A stretch of DNA of 64,000 nt from Pseudomonadota bacterium (lineage in GTDB: Bacteria > Pseudomonadota > Alphaproteobacteria > Caulobacterales > Caulobacteraceae), in assembly GCA_018241995.1 (NCBI GenBank), contig JAFECT010000009.1, forward strand, positions 399,208 to 463,207. Direction: 5' to 3'. This document shows positions 51,960-60,228 of the stretch, piece after piece. The position numbers were made by a program, and so were the translations under genes. The notes under the pieces were generated by a model. It worked only from the letters and a program-made list of their open reading frames with translations. It did not search any database and was not told where the DNA came from. Position 1 is the first letter of the stretch. Each line of letters begins with the position of its first letter.

Positions 51960-53000
51960 ATGACCGAAGCTGCTCCCCCCAAGAAGGCCAACCGCGCCGG
52001 AATCGTCATCCCGTTCGGGCTCGTCGGCCTGTTCCTGATCGGCTGGACCGTCTGGTGGTTCATGGTGGCGGGCCGGGTCGAGGCCGAGACCGACCGCTCC
52101 GCCGCATCGCTGCGCCAATCCGGCTATCAGGTGTCGTGGAGCAAGCGCGAGGTCACCGGCTGGCCGTTCCGCAGCTTCGTGCAGCTAAAGGACGTGAGGA
52201 TCGTGGCGCCGTCCGGCTACTCGATCACCGCGCCGGAGCTGGGGGCGGAGGCCGAGACTTACGCCTTGGGCAAGTGGGTGGTGGCGGCGCCCAAGGGCCT
52301 GACCCTGGTGCGCGGCGACAAGGGCGTGCTGGTGGTCTCGGGCGAGGCGATCCGCGCCAGCCTGTCGGGCGTCGGCGGCCCCGACCCGCGCTTCGTGCTG
52401 GAGCTGCGCAAGCCGGTGTTCGTGCCCGGCGCGGGCGCGCAAGGGTTTCCCATCGGCACGGCCGACCTGATCGACTTCTACCTGGAGCCCAAGGCCGACA
52501 GCCCCGACCACCAGGCCCGCTTCCTGTTCCGCATGCTGAACGCCCAAGCGCCGGCGGGCGGCACGCTCGACCGGCTGGCGCACGGCCAGGCCCTGTCGGC
52601 GGAGTGGCAGGGGGTCCTGACCCGCACCGACGCCATGCACGGCCACACCTGGGCCGAGGGCGCTAAGAATTGGGCCGATGCGGGCGGCGCGATCACCGAC
52701 AGCAAGGCCCATGTCACCGCGGGCAAGGCCGTGGCCGATGCGGCGAGCACACGTCTGGCCGTGAGCGCCGACGGCCGCCTGACGGGCCCGGTCGAAGTCG
52801 ACATGCAGCAGGGGCCGGCCGCGTTGCTGGCGCTGGCGGGCGCCGACAAGGTCGATCCGACCGCGGCGGCGACCCTGGCGGCCTCCACCGCCTTCGAAGG
52901 CCTGCTCAACGGCGGCAAGGCACACGTCTCGGTGCGGTTCGCGCCTGAGGGGGCCTATCTGGGCGAGCTGCGCCTCGCGCCCGCGCCCAAGGTCTACTGA
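51960..53000 (+). CDS. DUF2125 domain protein
   Basis: A 346-residue protein with one N-terminal membrane helix (GIVIPFGLVGLFLIGWTVWWFMVAG) and a beta-rich periplasmic part. GYQVSWSKREVTGWPFRS and GWPFRSFVQLKDVRIVAP are the DUF2125 signature. Members are widespread in alphaproteobacteria and have no known function; their shape recalls envelope-assembly proteins. It lies between the DinG-like gene and a small gene before hisC. Confidence 0.85.
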   Translation: MTEAAPPKKANRAGIVIPFGLVGLFLIGWTVWWFMVAGRVEAETDRSAASLRQSGYQVSWSKREVTGWPFRSFVQLKDVRIVAPSGYSITAPELGAEAETYALGKWVVAAPKGLTLVRGDKGVLVVSGEAIRASLSGVGGPDPRFVLELRKPVFVPGAGAQGFPIGTADLIDFYLEPKADSPDHQARFLFRMLNAQAPAGGTLDRLAHGQALSAEWQGVLTRTDAMHGHTWAEGAKNWADAGGAITDSKAHVTAGKAVADAASTRLAVSADGRLTGPVEVDMQQGPAALLALAGADKVDPTAAATLAASTAFEGLLNGGKAHVSVRFAPEGAYLGELRLAPAPKVY

Positions 53001-53001
53001 C

Positions 53002-53514
53002 TTGGCCCTGACGCCGAAGGGACCCGTCGCGGTCTGGGGCGGGGACGATCCCGTGGGGACCGCCGAACTGGCCATGCGCCGCTTCGGCCTCGACACGCGC
53101 CTGCACGGCGTGGCGAAGCCTGCCGAGGCCATGGACTACGCCCGCAAACGTGGAGCGGTCGCCGTCGCCGCGCTCGACCCCGCCAATCCCTGGTGGGCGC
53201 GCCTGATCGCAGAGCCCAAGCTTCGCGCCTTCGGCCTGCTGCGCGGCCCGCGCGTCGCGACCCTGTGCCTGGCCGAGCTGGTGCAAGAGCCGGAGGGCGA
53301 TGACCTGACCCTCTGGGCCACCGATGCGGCTCAATCGGCGGGCGTCATAGAGACCGAACTCGGCCGCGCCGGCTTCGCGGGTGAGCTGATGTGGTCCGGC
53401 GCCGGCTTGAAGCTGTTCGGCCTGGCGGGCTATGTGCAGCGCGACGACCCCCGGCTGCTCGCCGCCCCCGGTCGCCTGTCCGGGGTCATCGGCGTGATCC
53501 CGAACGCCTCCTGA
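53002..53514 (+). CDS. Hypothetical protein (170 aa) upstream of hisC
   Basis: A TTG start follows the DUF2125 stop by one base. The protein alternates strands and helices in a Rossmann-like order (KGPVAVWGGDDPVGTAELAMRRFG, GAVAVAALDPANPWWARLIA, LLRGPRVATLCLAEL). It could be a degenerate periplasmic-binding or prephenate-dehydratase-like domain, but no catalytic motif is visible. Its position suggests co-transcription with hisC. Confidence 0.65.
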   Translation: MALTPKGPVAVWGGDDPVGTAELAMRRFGLDTRLHGVAKPAEAMDYARKRGAVAVAALDPANPWWARLIAEPKLRAFGLLRGPRVATLCLAELVQEPEGDDLTLWATDAAQSAGVIETELGRAGFAGELMWSGAGLKLFGLAGYVQRDDPRLLAAPGRLSGVIGVIPNAS

Positions 53515-53545
53515 CGCCGACTCACCTTTTCGCGAAAGCGCCGCC

Positions 53546-54667
53546 ATGACCGCCGACACCCTGGCCCCCGCCCCCGTCGCCAAGGCCCCCGAACCCAAGC
53601 CGGGGATTCTCGACATCGCCCCCTATGTCGGCGGCAAGGCCAAGATCGAGGGCGTCGCCGAGCCCATCAAGCTGTCGTCGAACGAGAACCCGCTGGGCGC
53701 CAGCCCCAAGGCCAAGCAGGCCTATTTCGACGCGGTCGAGCGCCTGCACATCTACCCCGACGGCCGGGCCACCAAGCTGCGCGAGGCGGTGGCGTCAAAG
53801 TTCGGCCTGGAGCCGGACCGGCTGATCTTCGGCAATGGCTCAGACGAAATCTTCGCGCTCTTGAACCAGGCCTATCTGCAGCCCGGCGACGTGATGGTGA
53901 CCAGCCAGTACGGCTTCCTCGCCTACCGCATCTCCGCCCGCGCCAACCAGGCTGAGATCCGCATGGCGCCGGAGCCCGACTTCCGCGCCGACGTGGACGC
54001 CATGCTGGCCCTGGTCGATGAGCGGACGAAGATCGTCTTCCTCTCCAACCCGGCCAACCCGACGGGCACCTGGAACTCCGGCGAGGAGATCCGCCGCCTG
54101 CACGCGGGCCTGCCGGAGAACGTCCTGCTGGTGATCGACGAGGCCTATGCCGAATACGTCACCCAGCCGGACTGGGAGAGCGCCCTGCCGCTGGCGCGCG
54201 AGGCCAAGAACCTGGTCGTCACCCGCACCTTCTCCAAGATCCACGGCCTGGCCGGCCTGCGCGTCGGCTTCGGCTATGCGCCCCTGTCGGTGGCCCAGGC
54301 GGTGGACCGCATCCGCCTGCCCTTCAACAACGCCATCCCCGCCCAGGAAGCCGCCATCGCGGCGCTCGACGACCAGGACCACCAGGACCGCTCGCGCGAG
54401 CTGGTCCGCCAATGGCTGCCCCGCCTGACCCAGGCCATCCGCGGCATGGGGCTGGAGGTGATACCCTCGGCCGGCAACTTCGTGCTGGTCCGCTTCCCCG
54501 ACCCGGCCAAGACGGCGCAGGCGGCGGACGCCTGGCTGCACTCCAAGGGCCTGATCGTGCGCCCCGTCGGCGGCTACGGCCTGACCGACTGCCTGCGCAT
54601 CACCGTCGGCACCGCGGAGCAGAACGAGCTGGTGATCGAGGCGCTCAGGGGGTTTGTGGGGGGCTGA
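53546..54667 (+). CDS. hisC: Histidinol-phosphate aminotransferase
   Basis: A 373-residue class-I/II PLP aminotransferase. IKLSSNENPLGASPKA, LHIYPDG, FGNGSDEIFALLNQAYL, VFLSNPANPTGTWN, VIDEAYAEYV and the PLP-lysine site TRTFSKIHGLAGLRVGFGYA are HisC signatures. It makes histidinol phosphate and often also serves phenylalanine and tyrosine synthesis. No other his gene is near. The ORF is complete. Confidence 0.94.
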   Translation: MTADTLAPAPVAKAPEPKPGILDIAPYVGGKAKIEGVAEPIKLSSNENPLGASPKAKQAYFDAVERLHIYPDGRATKLREAVASKFGLEPDRLIFGNGSDEIFALLNQAYLQPGDVMVTSQYGFLAYRISARANQAEIRMAPEPDFRADVDAMLALVDERTKIVFLSNPANPTGTWNSGEEIRRLHAGLPENVLLVIDEAYAEYVTQPDWESALPLAREAKNLVVTRTFSKIHGLAGLRVGFGYAPLSVAQAVDRIRLPFNNAIPAQEAAIAALDDQDHQDRSRELVRQWLPRLTQAIRGMGLEVIPSAGNFVLVRFPDPAKTAQAADAWLHSKGLIVRPVGGYGLTDCLRITVGTAEQNELVIEALRGFVGG

Positions 54668-54684
54668 GGGCGGCGCCTCTCAAA

Positions 54685-54837
54685 CTCCGTTTCCCCGGCT
54701 AAGGCCGGGGCCCAGACCCATACCGGCGAAGGCCAGTAGCCAGCAAAAATCCGTCTCTGCGAGTTGAAGCTATTCTCGCTGGGTCCCGACCTTCGTCGGG
54801 ATCGGTCTGGATCCCGGCCTTCGCCGGGAACACGGAG
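54685..54837. repeat. Repeat with CTCCGTTTCCCCGGC-type inverted ends
   Basis: CTCCGTTTCCCCGGC begins at 54685, and GCCGGGAACACGGAG ends at 54837, an imperfect inverted pair. Inside are further small palindromes (GGTCCCGAC..GTCGGGATC). The left end matches the hairpins at 14523 and 59532. It fills the gap between hisC and plsC, which is otherwise empty. Confidence 0.7.
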
Positions 54838-54842
54838 GGATA

Positions 54843-55547
54843 TCAGCCCCGCAGCCTGCTACTCGCCCCCTCCACCCGCTCCACCAATTCCCGCATGAAC
54901 TCCCCGCGCTTCAGGCCCGCGGGAACCGGCGGCAGGAACTCGAACACCACCACGCCGGGGTTGAACCTGATCCCGTGCGCCGGCCAGTGGGAGCCGGAGT
55001 TGGTGGCCATGAGGTGGCAGGGCATTTCCAGGTCGCGATACAGAGCCGCCACGCCCGGCTTGTAGTCGGGTTCGGCGCCCGGCTCGGTGCGGGTGCCTTC
55101 GGGGAAGATCACCAGTTCGCGGGCCTGCCGCAGCCGGTCCCTGGCGTCGCGCACCAAGCCCTTCAGCGCGCTCGCGTGGGCCTCGCGGTCGACCGCGATC
55201 ATGCCGGCCTTGGCCCCGTACCAGCCGATGAAGGGCATCGACAGCAGCTCCTTCTTCATCACGAAGCAGGGGTCTTCCAGGAACAGGAAGGGCGCGACCG
55301 TATCCAGCATGCTCTGGTGCTTGGCGGCGATCAGCGACGCGCCGGTCGGCCGATGCTCCAGGCCGCGCACCTCTATGCGCACGCCCATGATCAGGCGCAG
55401 GCCGAAGCGGACGGTGCAGGCCCAGAGCGCGATCAGCCGGTTGTTCAGTCGCCGCGTGCCGAGCAGGAACGGGATGTAGAGCACCCCGGCGATCAGGATC
55501 GAGAGATAGAGCCAGGTCGCGAAGACCAGGCGGCGCAGGGTCAGCAC
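54843..55547 (-). CDS. plsC: 1-acyl-sn-glycerol-3-phosphate acyltransferase
   Basis: A 234-residue membrane enzyme that adds the second acyl chain to make phosphatidic acid. The HX4D motif is AAKHQSMLDT, FPEGTRTEPG is the substrate-binding block, and FVMKKELLSMPFIGWYGA and GMIAVDREA are also typical. An N-terminal membrane helix (VFATWLYLSILIAGVLYIPFLL) is present. The start is GTG at 55547, 7 bases after the YdcF stop, so it ends the ftsE-ftsX-ydcF-plsC operon. Confidence 0.92.
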   Translation of the reverse strand: MLTLRRLVFATWLYLSILIAGVLYIPFLLGTRRLNNRLIALWACTVRFGLRLIMGVRIEVRGLEHRPTGASLIAAKHQSMLDTVAPFLFLEDPCFVMKKELLSMPFIGWYGAKAGMIAVDREAHASALKGLVRDARDRLRQARELVIFPEGTRTEPGAEPDYKPGVAALYRDLEMPCHLMATNSGSHWPAHGIRFNPGVVVFEFLPPVPAGLKRGEFMRELVERVEGASSRLRG

Positions 55548-55554
55548 GGCGATC

Positions 55555-56205
55555 CTACCCCTGCGAGGCCGGGGCGGGATCGGAGGCGGGGCCAGAGCCG
55601 GGGCCGGCGTGCTTGTTCGCCTTGTTGCCCAGGCTCACCACGCTCTCGCGCACCAGCACCACCAGGTACTTGCAGTACTCCAGCGTCATGAAGCGGGCGC
55701 CCGACGCGCTCTTCCACCAGCGCTTGGCGTCCAGCGAGGGGGTGGCGATCGGATAGGCGGTCAGCTGCACCTCGGGCATGGCGCCCTTCAGCTCCAGCAT
55801 CGAGCGGGGCACGTGGTAGTCGCTGGTCACCACGATCAGCGAGCGATAGCCCTTGGCGCGGGCCCAGTCGGCGGTGAACTTGGCGTTGGACACGGTGTTG
55901 GTGGCGTCGAAGTCCAGGTCCACGCAGCAGTCGTAGATGCTCGAGGGCGCGGAGGTGACCTTCTTCAGCTGATCGCGCGTGACGACCTTGTTCACGCCCG
56001 AGACCAGCAGGCGGCGGCCCTTGCCGGCGCGCAGCAGGTCCATGGCTTCCTGGATGCGGGCGTCCGAGGCGCCGGTCAGGGCGACGATGCCGTCAGCCTG
56101 GGGCACGGGGTCGGGCGGCGCCAGGCGCTGCACCCGGTCGGCGAAGGCCAGCAGCCCGCCGAGCCAGATGACCGCCACCACCAGAACGGCGACCAAGGCC
56201 TTCAT
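55555..56205 (-). CDS. YdcF family (DUF218) envelope protein
   Basis: A 216-residue protein with one N-terminal membrane helix (LVAVLVVAVIWLGGLLAFA). DUF218 is recognised by GIVALTGASDARIQEAMDLLRAGKGRRLLVSG, VDLDFDATNTVSNAKFTADW and IVVTSDYHVPRS, the last giving the conserved SDYHxxR. Family members act in the envelope, perhaps on peptidoglycan precursors. Its ATG overlaps the ftsX stop as ATGA. Confidence 0.88.
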   Translation of the reverse strand: MKALVAVLVVAVIWLGGLLAFADRVQRLAPPDPVPQADGIVALTGASDARIQEAMDLLRAGKGRRLLVSGVNKVVTRDQLKKVTSAPSSIYDCCVDLDFDATNTVSNAKFTADWARAKGYRSLIVVTSDYHVPRSMLELKGAMPEVQLTAYPIATPSLDAKRWWKSASGARFMTLEYCKYLVVLVRESVVSLGNKANKHAGPGSGPASDPAPASQG

Positions 56206-57095
56206 AGGGTCCCTCGAAGCAGGCGCAGCGTGGTCAGCCGCGCAGACAACGCCGCTACCGTAGCCGCGACGAGCGGACAAGGCGAGACGGTTAAGAGGTC
56301 CATCCAGGTCAGGGGCAGGGCCGGGGTGAAGCCCTGGCCGCCGCCGACCAGCTCGATCAGGGCCGTCACCGCCGCCGCCGCGCCCGCGCCGAACACGCCG
56401 GAGACCGCCGCCAAGCGCGCGAAGCGCAGCTGGAACAGGTTGGCGATGAAGGCGTCCTTGGCCCCGGTCAGGTGCAGCACCTCCACCACGTCGCGCCGCG
56501 CGGCCATGCCGGCCCTGGTGGCGAACGCGATCACCGCCGCCGCCGCCGCCGCGGTCAGGCTGAACAGGATCGCGACCGCCCAGCGGACCACGCCGGCGGA
56601 GCGCTCCACGTCCTTCAGCCAGCGGGCGTGGTCGTCGACGTCCGCGTCGACGCCCGCGCGATCCAACGCCTTCTTCAGGTCGGTGGCGGTGGCGGGGTGG
56701 GCGCGGTCCAGGCGCACGGTGACCAGGTGCGGGATCGGCAGGTCCTGCAGCACCGCCTTGCCGAGCCAGGGCTCCAGCAGGGCCTCGGCCTTCTGTTTTT
56801 CCAGCGCCGCGGCCTCGGTGACGCCGCGCACCCCGGCCACGGCCTCGGCGGCGCGGGCGGCGGCCTCGTCGCCGGTCTCGCCCAGGCGCGGACGCACCTG
56901 GATGGTGGCCTCGCCCCTCAGGTCGCGCGCCCAGCCGCGCGCGGCCCGGTCGGCCGAGACCCCGCCGACGGCCATCAGGCAGGCCAGGAAGCACAGCACC
57001 GCCACCACGAAGTGCAGCGAGACCTCCCGCTCCTCGTCGCGGGGCAGGAGCGGCGCGGGGCGCCAGCGCGGGCCGGGGGCGTCGGACAGGCTCAT
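56202..57095 (-). CDS. ftsX: Cell division protein FtsX
   Basis: A 297-residue four-helix permease-like protein that works with FtsE at the divisome to activate peptidoglycan hydrolases. The N-terminal helix is LHFVVAVLCFLACLMAVGGV, followed by a periplasmic domain with the AEAVAGVRGVTEAAALEKQ segment, then three C-terminal helices and the family AARRDVVEVLHLTGAKDAFIANLF sequence before them. It is coupled by ATGA to ftsE upstream and to the YdcF gene downstream. Confidence 0.9.
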   Translation of the reverse strand: MSLSDAPGPRWRPAPLLPRDEEREVSLHFVVAVLCFLACLMAVGGVSADRAARGWARDLRGEATIQVRPRLGETGDEAAARAAEAVAGVRGVTEAAALEKQKAEALLEPWLGKAVLQDLPIPHLVTVRLDRAHPATATDLKKALDRAGVDADVDDHARWLKDVERSAGVVRWAVAILFSLTAAAAAAVIAFATRAGMAARRDVVEVLHLTGAKDAFIANLFQLRFARLAAVSGVFGAGAAAAVTALIELVGGGQGFTPALPLTWMDLLTVSPCPLVAATVAALSARLTTLRLLRGTL

Positions 57096-57946
57096 GCCTC
57101 GCCCTCCTCATCGCCCAGGTCGTAGCCCAGCTCGGGCTCGTCCGGCTCCGGCTCGTATTCCGGGCCGAGCTCGGGGCCGTAGTCGGGCGCCGCCGGCTCC
57201 GGCGCGCGCCGCGTCGCCTTTCGGCTCAACCGCCCCTCGTTGAGATGCAGCACCGGCATGCCCGCGCGCCCGACCAGGTCCTGGTCGTGGGTGGCGATCA
57301 GGACGGTGGTCCCCATCCGGTTCAGCTCTACGAACAGGCGCAGGATCTTCAGGCTCATTTCCGGGTCGATGTTGCCGGTGGGTTCGTCGGCCAGCAGCAG
57401 CTCGGGCTGGGTGACGACGGCGCGCGCGATCGCCAGGCGCTGCTTCTCGCCGCCGGAAAGCGTGGCGGGCATGGCCTGCATCTTGTGGCCTAGCCCGACC
57501 CAGGTCAGCAGCTCGGCGATATCGTCGCGATAGGTCTGCGGCTTGCGGCCGGCGATCCTGAGCGGCAGGGCCACATTGTCGAAGGCCGGCAGGTGGTCGA
57601 GCAGCCGGTACTCCTGGAACACCACCCCGATGCGGCGCCTCAGGTAGGGCAGGTCGGCGCGCGCCACCCGCTCCACATCGTGCCCGAACAGCTGGACCGT
57701 GCCCCGGGAGGCACGGTTGGCCAGGTAGATCAACTTTAACAGCGACGACTTACCCGCGCCGGACGGCCCGGTAAGAAAGTGGAAAGAGCCCACCGGCAAG
57801 GTGAATCCCACATCTTTCAGCACCTCGGGCGCGCGGCCGTACCGCATGCCGACGTTCTGGAAGCGAACAACGGGACCGGTTGTGGGATCGAACGCCTCTT
57901 CAGCGCCGTACGCGGCGGCCGCGCGGGGGGTGGGCTGTCTCGACAT
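57092..57946 (-). CDS. ftsE: Cell division ATP-binding protein FtsE
   Basis: A 284-residue ABC ATPase with Walker A TGPSGAGKSSLLKLIYL, a Q-loop VFQEYRLLDHLPAFDN, signature LSGGEKQRLAIARAV, Walker B LLLADEPTGNIDP and H-loop IATHDQDLV. It differs from short FtsE proteins by an N-terminal extension of about 25 residues and an acidic Pro/Glu-rich tail of about 45 residues (PEPAAPDYGPELGPEYEPEP...). It starts the ftsEX-ydcF-plsC operon and is divergent from the zinc-ribbon gene. Confidence 0.92.
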   Translation of the reverse strand: MSRQPTPRAAAAYGAEEAFDPTTGPVVRFQNVGMRYGRAPEVLKDVGFTLPVGSFHFLTGPSGAGKSSLLKLIYLANRASRGTVQLFGHDVERVARADLPYLRRRIGVVFQEYRLLDHLPAFDNVALPLRIAGRKPQTYRDDIAELLTWVGLGHKMQAMPATLSGGEKQRLAIARAVVTQPELLLADEPTGNIDPEMSLKILRLFVELNRMGTTVLIATHDQDLVGRAGMPVLHLNEGRLSRKATRRAPEPAAPDYGPELGPEYEPEPDEPELGYDLGDEEGEA

Positions 57947-58000
57947 GCGGCCTGAATACGGAGACCTTTGGGAGGGATCAGAGCCTCCGGTTCGCTGGCC

Positions 58001-58978
58001 ATGATACTGACCTGTCCCGAGTGCGCCACCCGCTATTTCGTCGAGGATCAACGCCTCGGCCCGCAAGGCCGCACCGTGCGTTGCGCCTCGTGCGGCTCCG
58101 CCTGGCGCGCCCACGGCGAGGAGCCGCTTGAGCTGACCCTGTCGGCCGAGGAAGGCGCGGTGGCGGGCGAGCCCCTGTCGTTCCGCGCCATCGAGCCCGA
58201 GGCGCCCAAGACCCTGGCCGAGGTCTCGGCCCCCGAACTGCCCAAGGCCATCCGCGCCAAGGCCCAGCAGCAGCGCAAGATCCGCGAGGCGGCGGCGTCG
58301 GGCATCATCTGGGCCGGCATGACCTGCGCCTTCGCCCTGATGCTGGGCGGGGCCTATCTGTTCCGCATCGACGTGGTGAAGCTCTATCCCAAGGCCGCCG
58401 GCGCCTACGCCATGGCCGGCGTGAAGGTGAACCCGACCGGGCTGGAGTTCGAGAACATCAAGGCCGTCCCCGCGCCCGACGGCCTGGCCGCCGTCACCAT
58501 CACCGGCGTGGTGCGCAATGTGGTCGACCACACGGCCTCGCCGCCGCCCCTGCGCGTGGCCCTGCTCGACAAGGCCGGCAAGCGCATGGCGACCCAGATC
58601 GTGCGCCTGCCGGTGAACGCCCTGGCGCCCGGCAAGGCCCAGGCCTTCTCCGTCTCCCTGCCGGACCCCAGCGCCACCGCCAACGACGTGGACGTGACCT
58701 TCGCGCTGGAGCTGGCCAGACCCCCCGCCAAGGCGGCGCTCAAGCCACAGCCCGCGCGCAAATCGCCGCAGATGGCCCTGGCCGCGCCCGTCGTCGCGCC
58801 CTCGGCCGCCAAGCCCCTGGCGCCCCTGCCAGCCACGAATCCCAACGCGCCTGCGGCCAAGGCCAGCCTGCGTCCGGTGATCGGCGCGGCGGTCGAGGCC
58901 AAGCCGCTGTCGGCCGGCGATCCCTACGCCCTCGACAAGGGCGCCTCTCGGGCGGTATCAGCCGCCCCGCATGGCTGA
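58001..58978 (+). CDS. MJ0042-type zinc-ribbon protein (DUF3426-like)
   Basis: A 325-residue protein. The N-terminal zinc ribbon has LTCPECATRY and VRCASCGSAWR (two CxxC pairs). One membrane helix follows at about residues 95-120 (GIIWAGMTCAFALMLGGAYLF), then a DUF3426-type periplasmic beta domain (LEFENIKAVPAPDGLAAVTITGVVRN) and a Pro/Ala-rich tail. The role is unknown. It overlaps the phosphoribosyltransferase gene by 8 bases and is divergent from ftsE. Confidence 0.85.
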   Translation: MILTCPECATRYFVEDQRLGPQGRTVRCASCGSAWRAHGEEPLELTLSAEEGAVAGEPLSFRAIEPEAPKTLAEVSAPELPKAIRAKAQQQRKIREAAASGIIWAGMTCAFALMLGGAYLFRIDVVKLYPKAAGAYAMAGVKVNPTGLEFENIKAVPAPDGLAAVTITGVVRNVVDHTASPPPLRVALLDKAGKRMATQIVRLPVNALAPGKAQAFSVSLPDPSATANDVDVTFALELARPPAKAALKPQPARKSPQMALAAPVVAPSAAKPLAPLPATNPNAPAAKASLRPVIGAAVEAKPLSAGDPYALDKGASRAVSAAPHG

Positions 58979-59507
58979 CACCCTTACCGTCGATTCCGAA
59001 GTCCTGCTGTCCGAGGACGAAGTCCGCCGCTGCGTCGACGCAGTGGCCGACCAGATTGCGCCCCTGGTGGACGGGCAGACCGTCGCCGTCTGTCTTCTGA
59101 CCGGCGGCCTGTGGTTCGCCGCCGACCTGACGCGGGCGCTGTACCGCCGCGGCAAGGACCTGCCCTTCGATGCGCTCTGGCTCGCCTCCTACGGCGACGG
59201 CACCAAGTCCAAGGGCAAGGTCGAGATCCGCGCGGGCCTGCAGCGCCCGGTCGCCGGCAAGAAGGTGCTGATCCTCGACGACGTGTTCGACACCGGCCTG
59301 TCGCTTTCCGAAGCGGTCAAGCTGGTGAAGGCCGCCGGCGCGAGCGAAGTCCTCACCGCCGTCTTCGCCCGCAAACCCTGGCCCGAACCCCGCGCCATGG
59401 AACCCGACTTCGTCGCCTGGGAAGCCCCTCCGCGGTACCTGGTAGGCTACGGGCTGGATGACGCTGGGCGGATGCGCGGTTTGCCTGGGATTTCGGCGCT
59501 GGACTAA
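58971..59507 (+). CDS. Phosphoribosyltransferase (hypoxanthine type)
   Basis: A 178-residue PRTase. KVLILDDVFDTGLSLSEAVKLV is the PRPP-binding loop, VAVCLLTGGLWFAADLTRAL the PPi loop, and LWLASYGDGTKSKGKVEI the flexible loop with the family Ser-Tyr. It probably salvages hypoxanthine or guanine, or a related base. The start overlaps the previous gene. Confidence 0.9.
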   Translation: MADTLTVDSEVLLSEDEVRRCVDAVADQIAPLVDGQTVAVCLLTGGLWFAADLTRALYRRGKDLPFDALWLASYGDGTKSKGKVEIRAGLQRPVAGKKVLILDDVFDTGLSLSEAVKLVKAAGASEVLTAVFARKPWPEPRAMEPDFVAWEAPPRYLVGYGLDDAGRMRGLPGISALD

Positions 59508-59531
59508 CTCTCAGCGACGGAGCTTCTTTCT

Positions 59532-59565
59532 CTCCGTTTCCCCGGCCTCCGCCGGGGAAACGGAG
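59532..59565. repeat. CTCCGTTTCCCCGGC perfect hairpin
   Basis: CTCCGTTTCCCCGGC-CTCC-GCCGGGGAAACGGAG is a perfect 15-base inverted repeat. It starts 25 bases after the phosphoribosyltransferase stop and ends 9 bases after the stop of the shortened DUF4175 gene. It may end transcription from both sides. The same arms occur at 14523 and 54685. Confidence 0.75.
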
Positions 59566-59573
59566 GTTTGTGC

Positions 59574-60227
59574 CTACCTGGCTTTGGCGCTGACCGGAGA
59601 CGGTGGTCGGCCCGTCTCGAACAACCCCGCCACCGCCGCGACCGCGTGCCCGCCCGCATCCGCCGTCACGTGCGCCGCGTTTGTCACCGGCCGGAACGCG
59701 TAAAGCGCGTCGCCCGCCTTGTCCGGGCCGCGGGCCCACAGGGCCATGACCGCGGCCATCACCAGGGCGTAGCGCAGGGCATAGGGGTCGGCTTCGGCGA
59801 GGCCGGCCTTGGGGCGGCCGACCCTTGCCGCTTTGATGGCGTCTTCGGCCTGGGCCTTGTGCAAGGCCCACAGCGCCGGGTCGCCGACGGCGGGCATGTC
59901 TTCCAGGGCTTCGAGAGGGGCGTGGACCAGGGCGCTGTCGGCCTGGAGGCGGCGCTTGGCGTCCTCGCGGCTGGGCCAGCGCAGGCCTCTCGCCCCCCAG
60001 ACGGAGAAGCCCAGCGCGACCAGGGCGGCGACAACCACGACCGCCGTGTGCGCCATCGGCGGCACGAACCCGAACAGGCCCCACAGGCCCGCCACCGCCA
60101 GCACGCCCGCGCCCAGCAGCCACGGCGCCCAGACGCGCGCGGTTTGCTCCCACAGCATCACCGCCCGCGCCAGGATCAGGGCGCGGTTCAGTCTGGCCTT
60201 TGAGCGGGGTTCCAGATCGGCGGGCAT
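59574..60227 (-). pseudogene. Truncated N-terminal part of a DUF4175/TIGR02302 membrane protein
   Basis: The 217 residues match the start of TIGR02302/DUF4175 proteins, which are normally about 800 residues long: two membrane helices (VWAPWLLGAGVLAVAGLWGLFGF and AHTAVVVVAALVALGFSVWG), then RWPSREDAKRRLQADSALVH, PLEALEDMP, PALWALHKAQ, VGRPKAGLAEADPYALRYALV. It stops at 59574, and the hairpin repeat begins 9 bases later, so the larger part has been lost. It follows lysA by one base, the usual place for this family. It may be a remnant or a shortened functional protein. Confidence 0.7.
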
Positions 60228-60228
60228 G

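Noticed and set aside
49782..52118. A 778-codon open frame antisense to the DinG-like gene
   Set aside because: It runs opposite to conserved helicase motifs and shows no domain.
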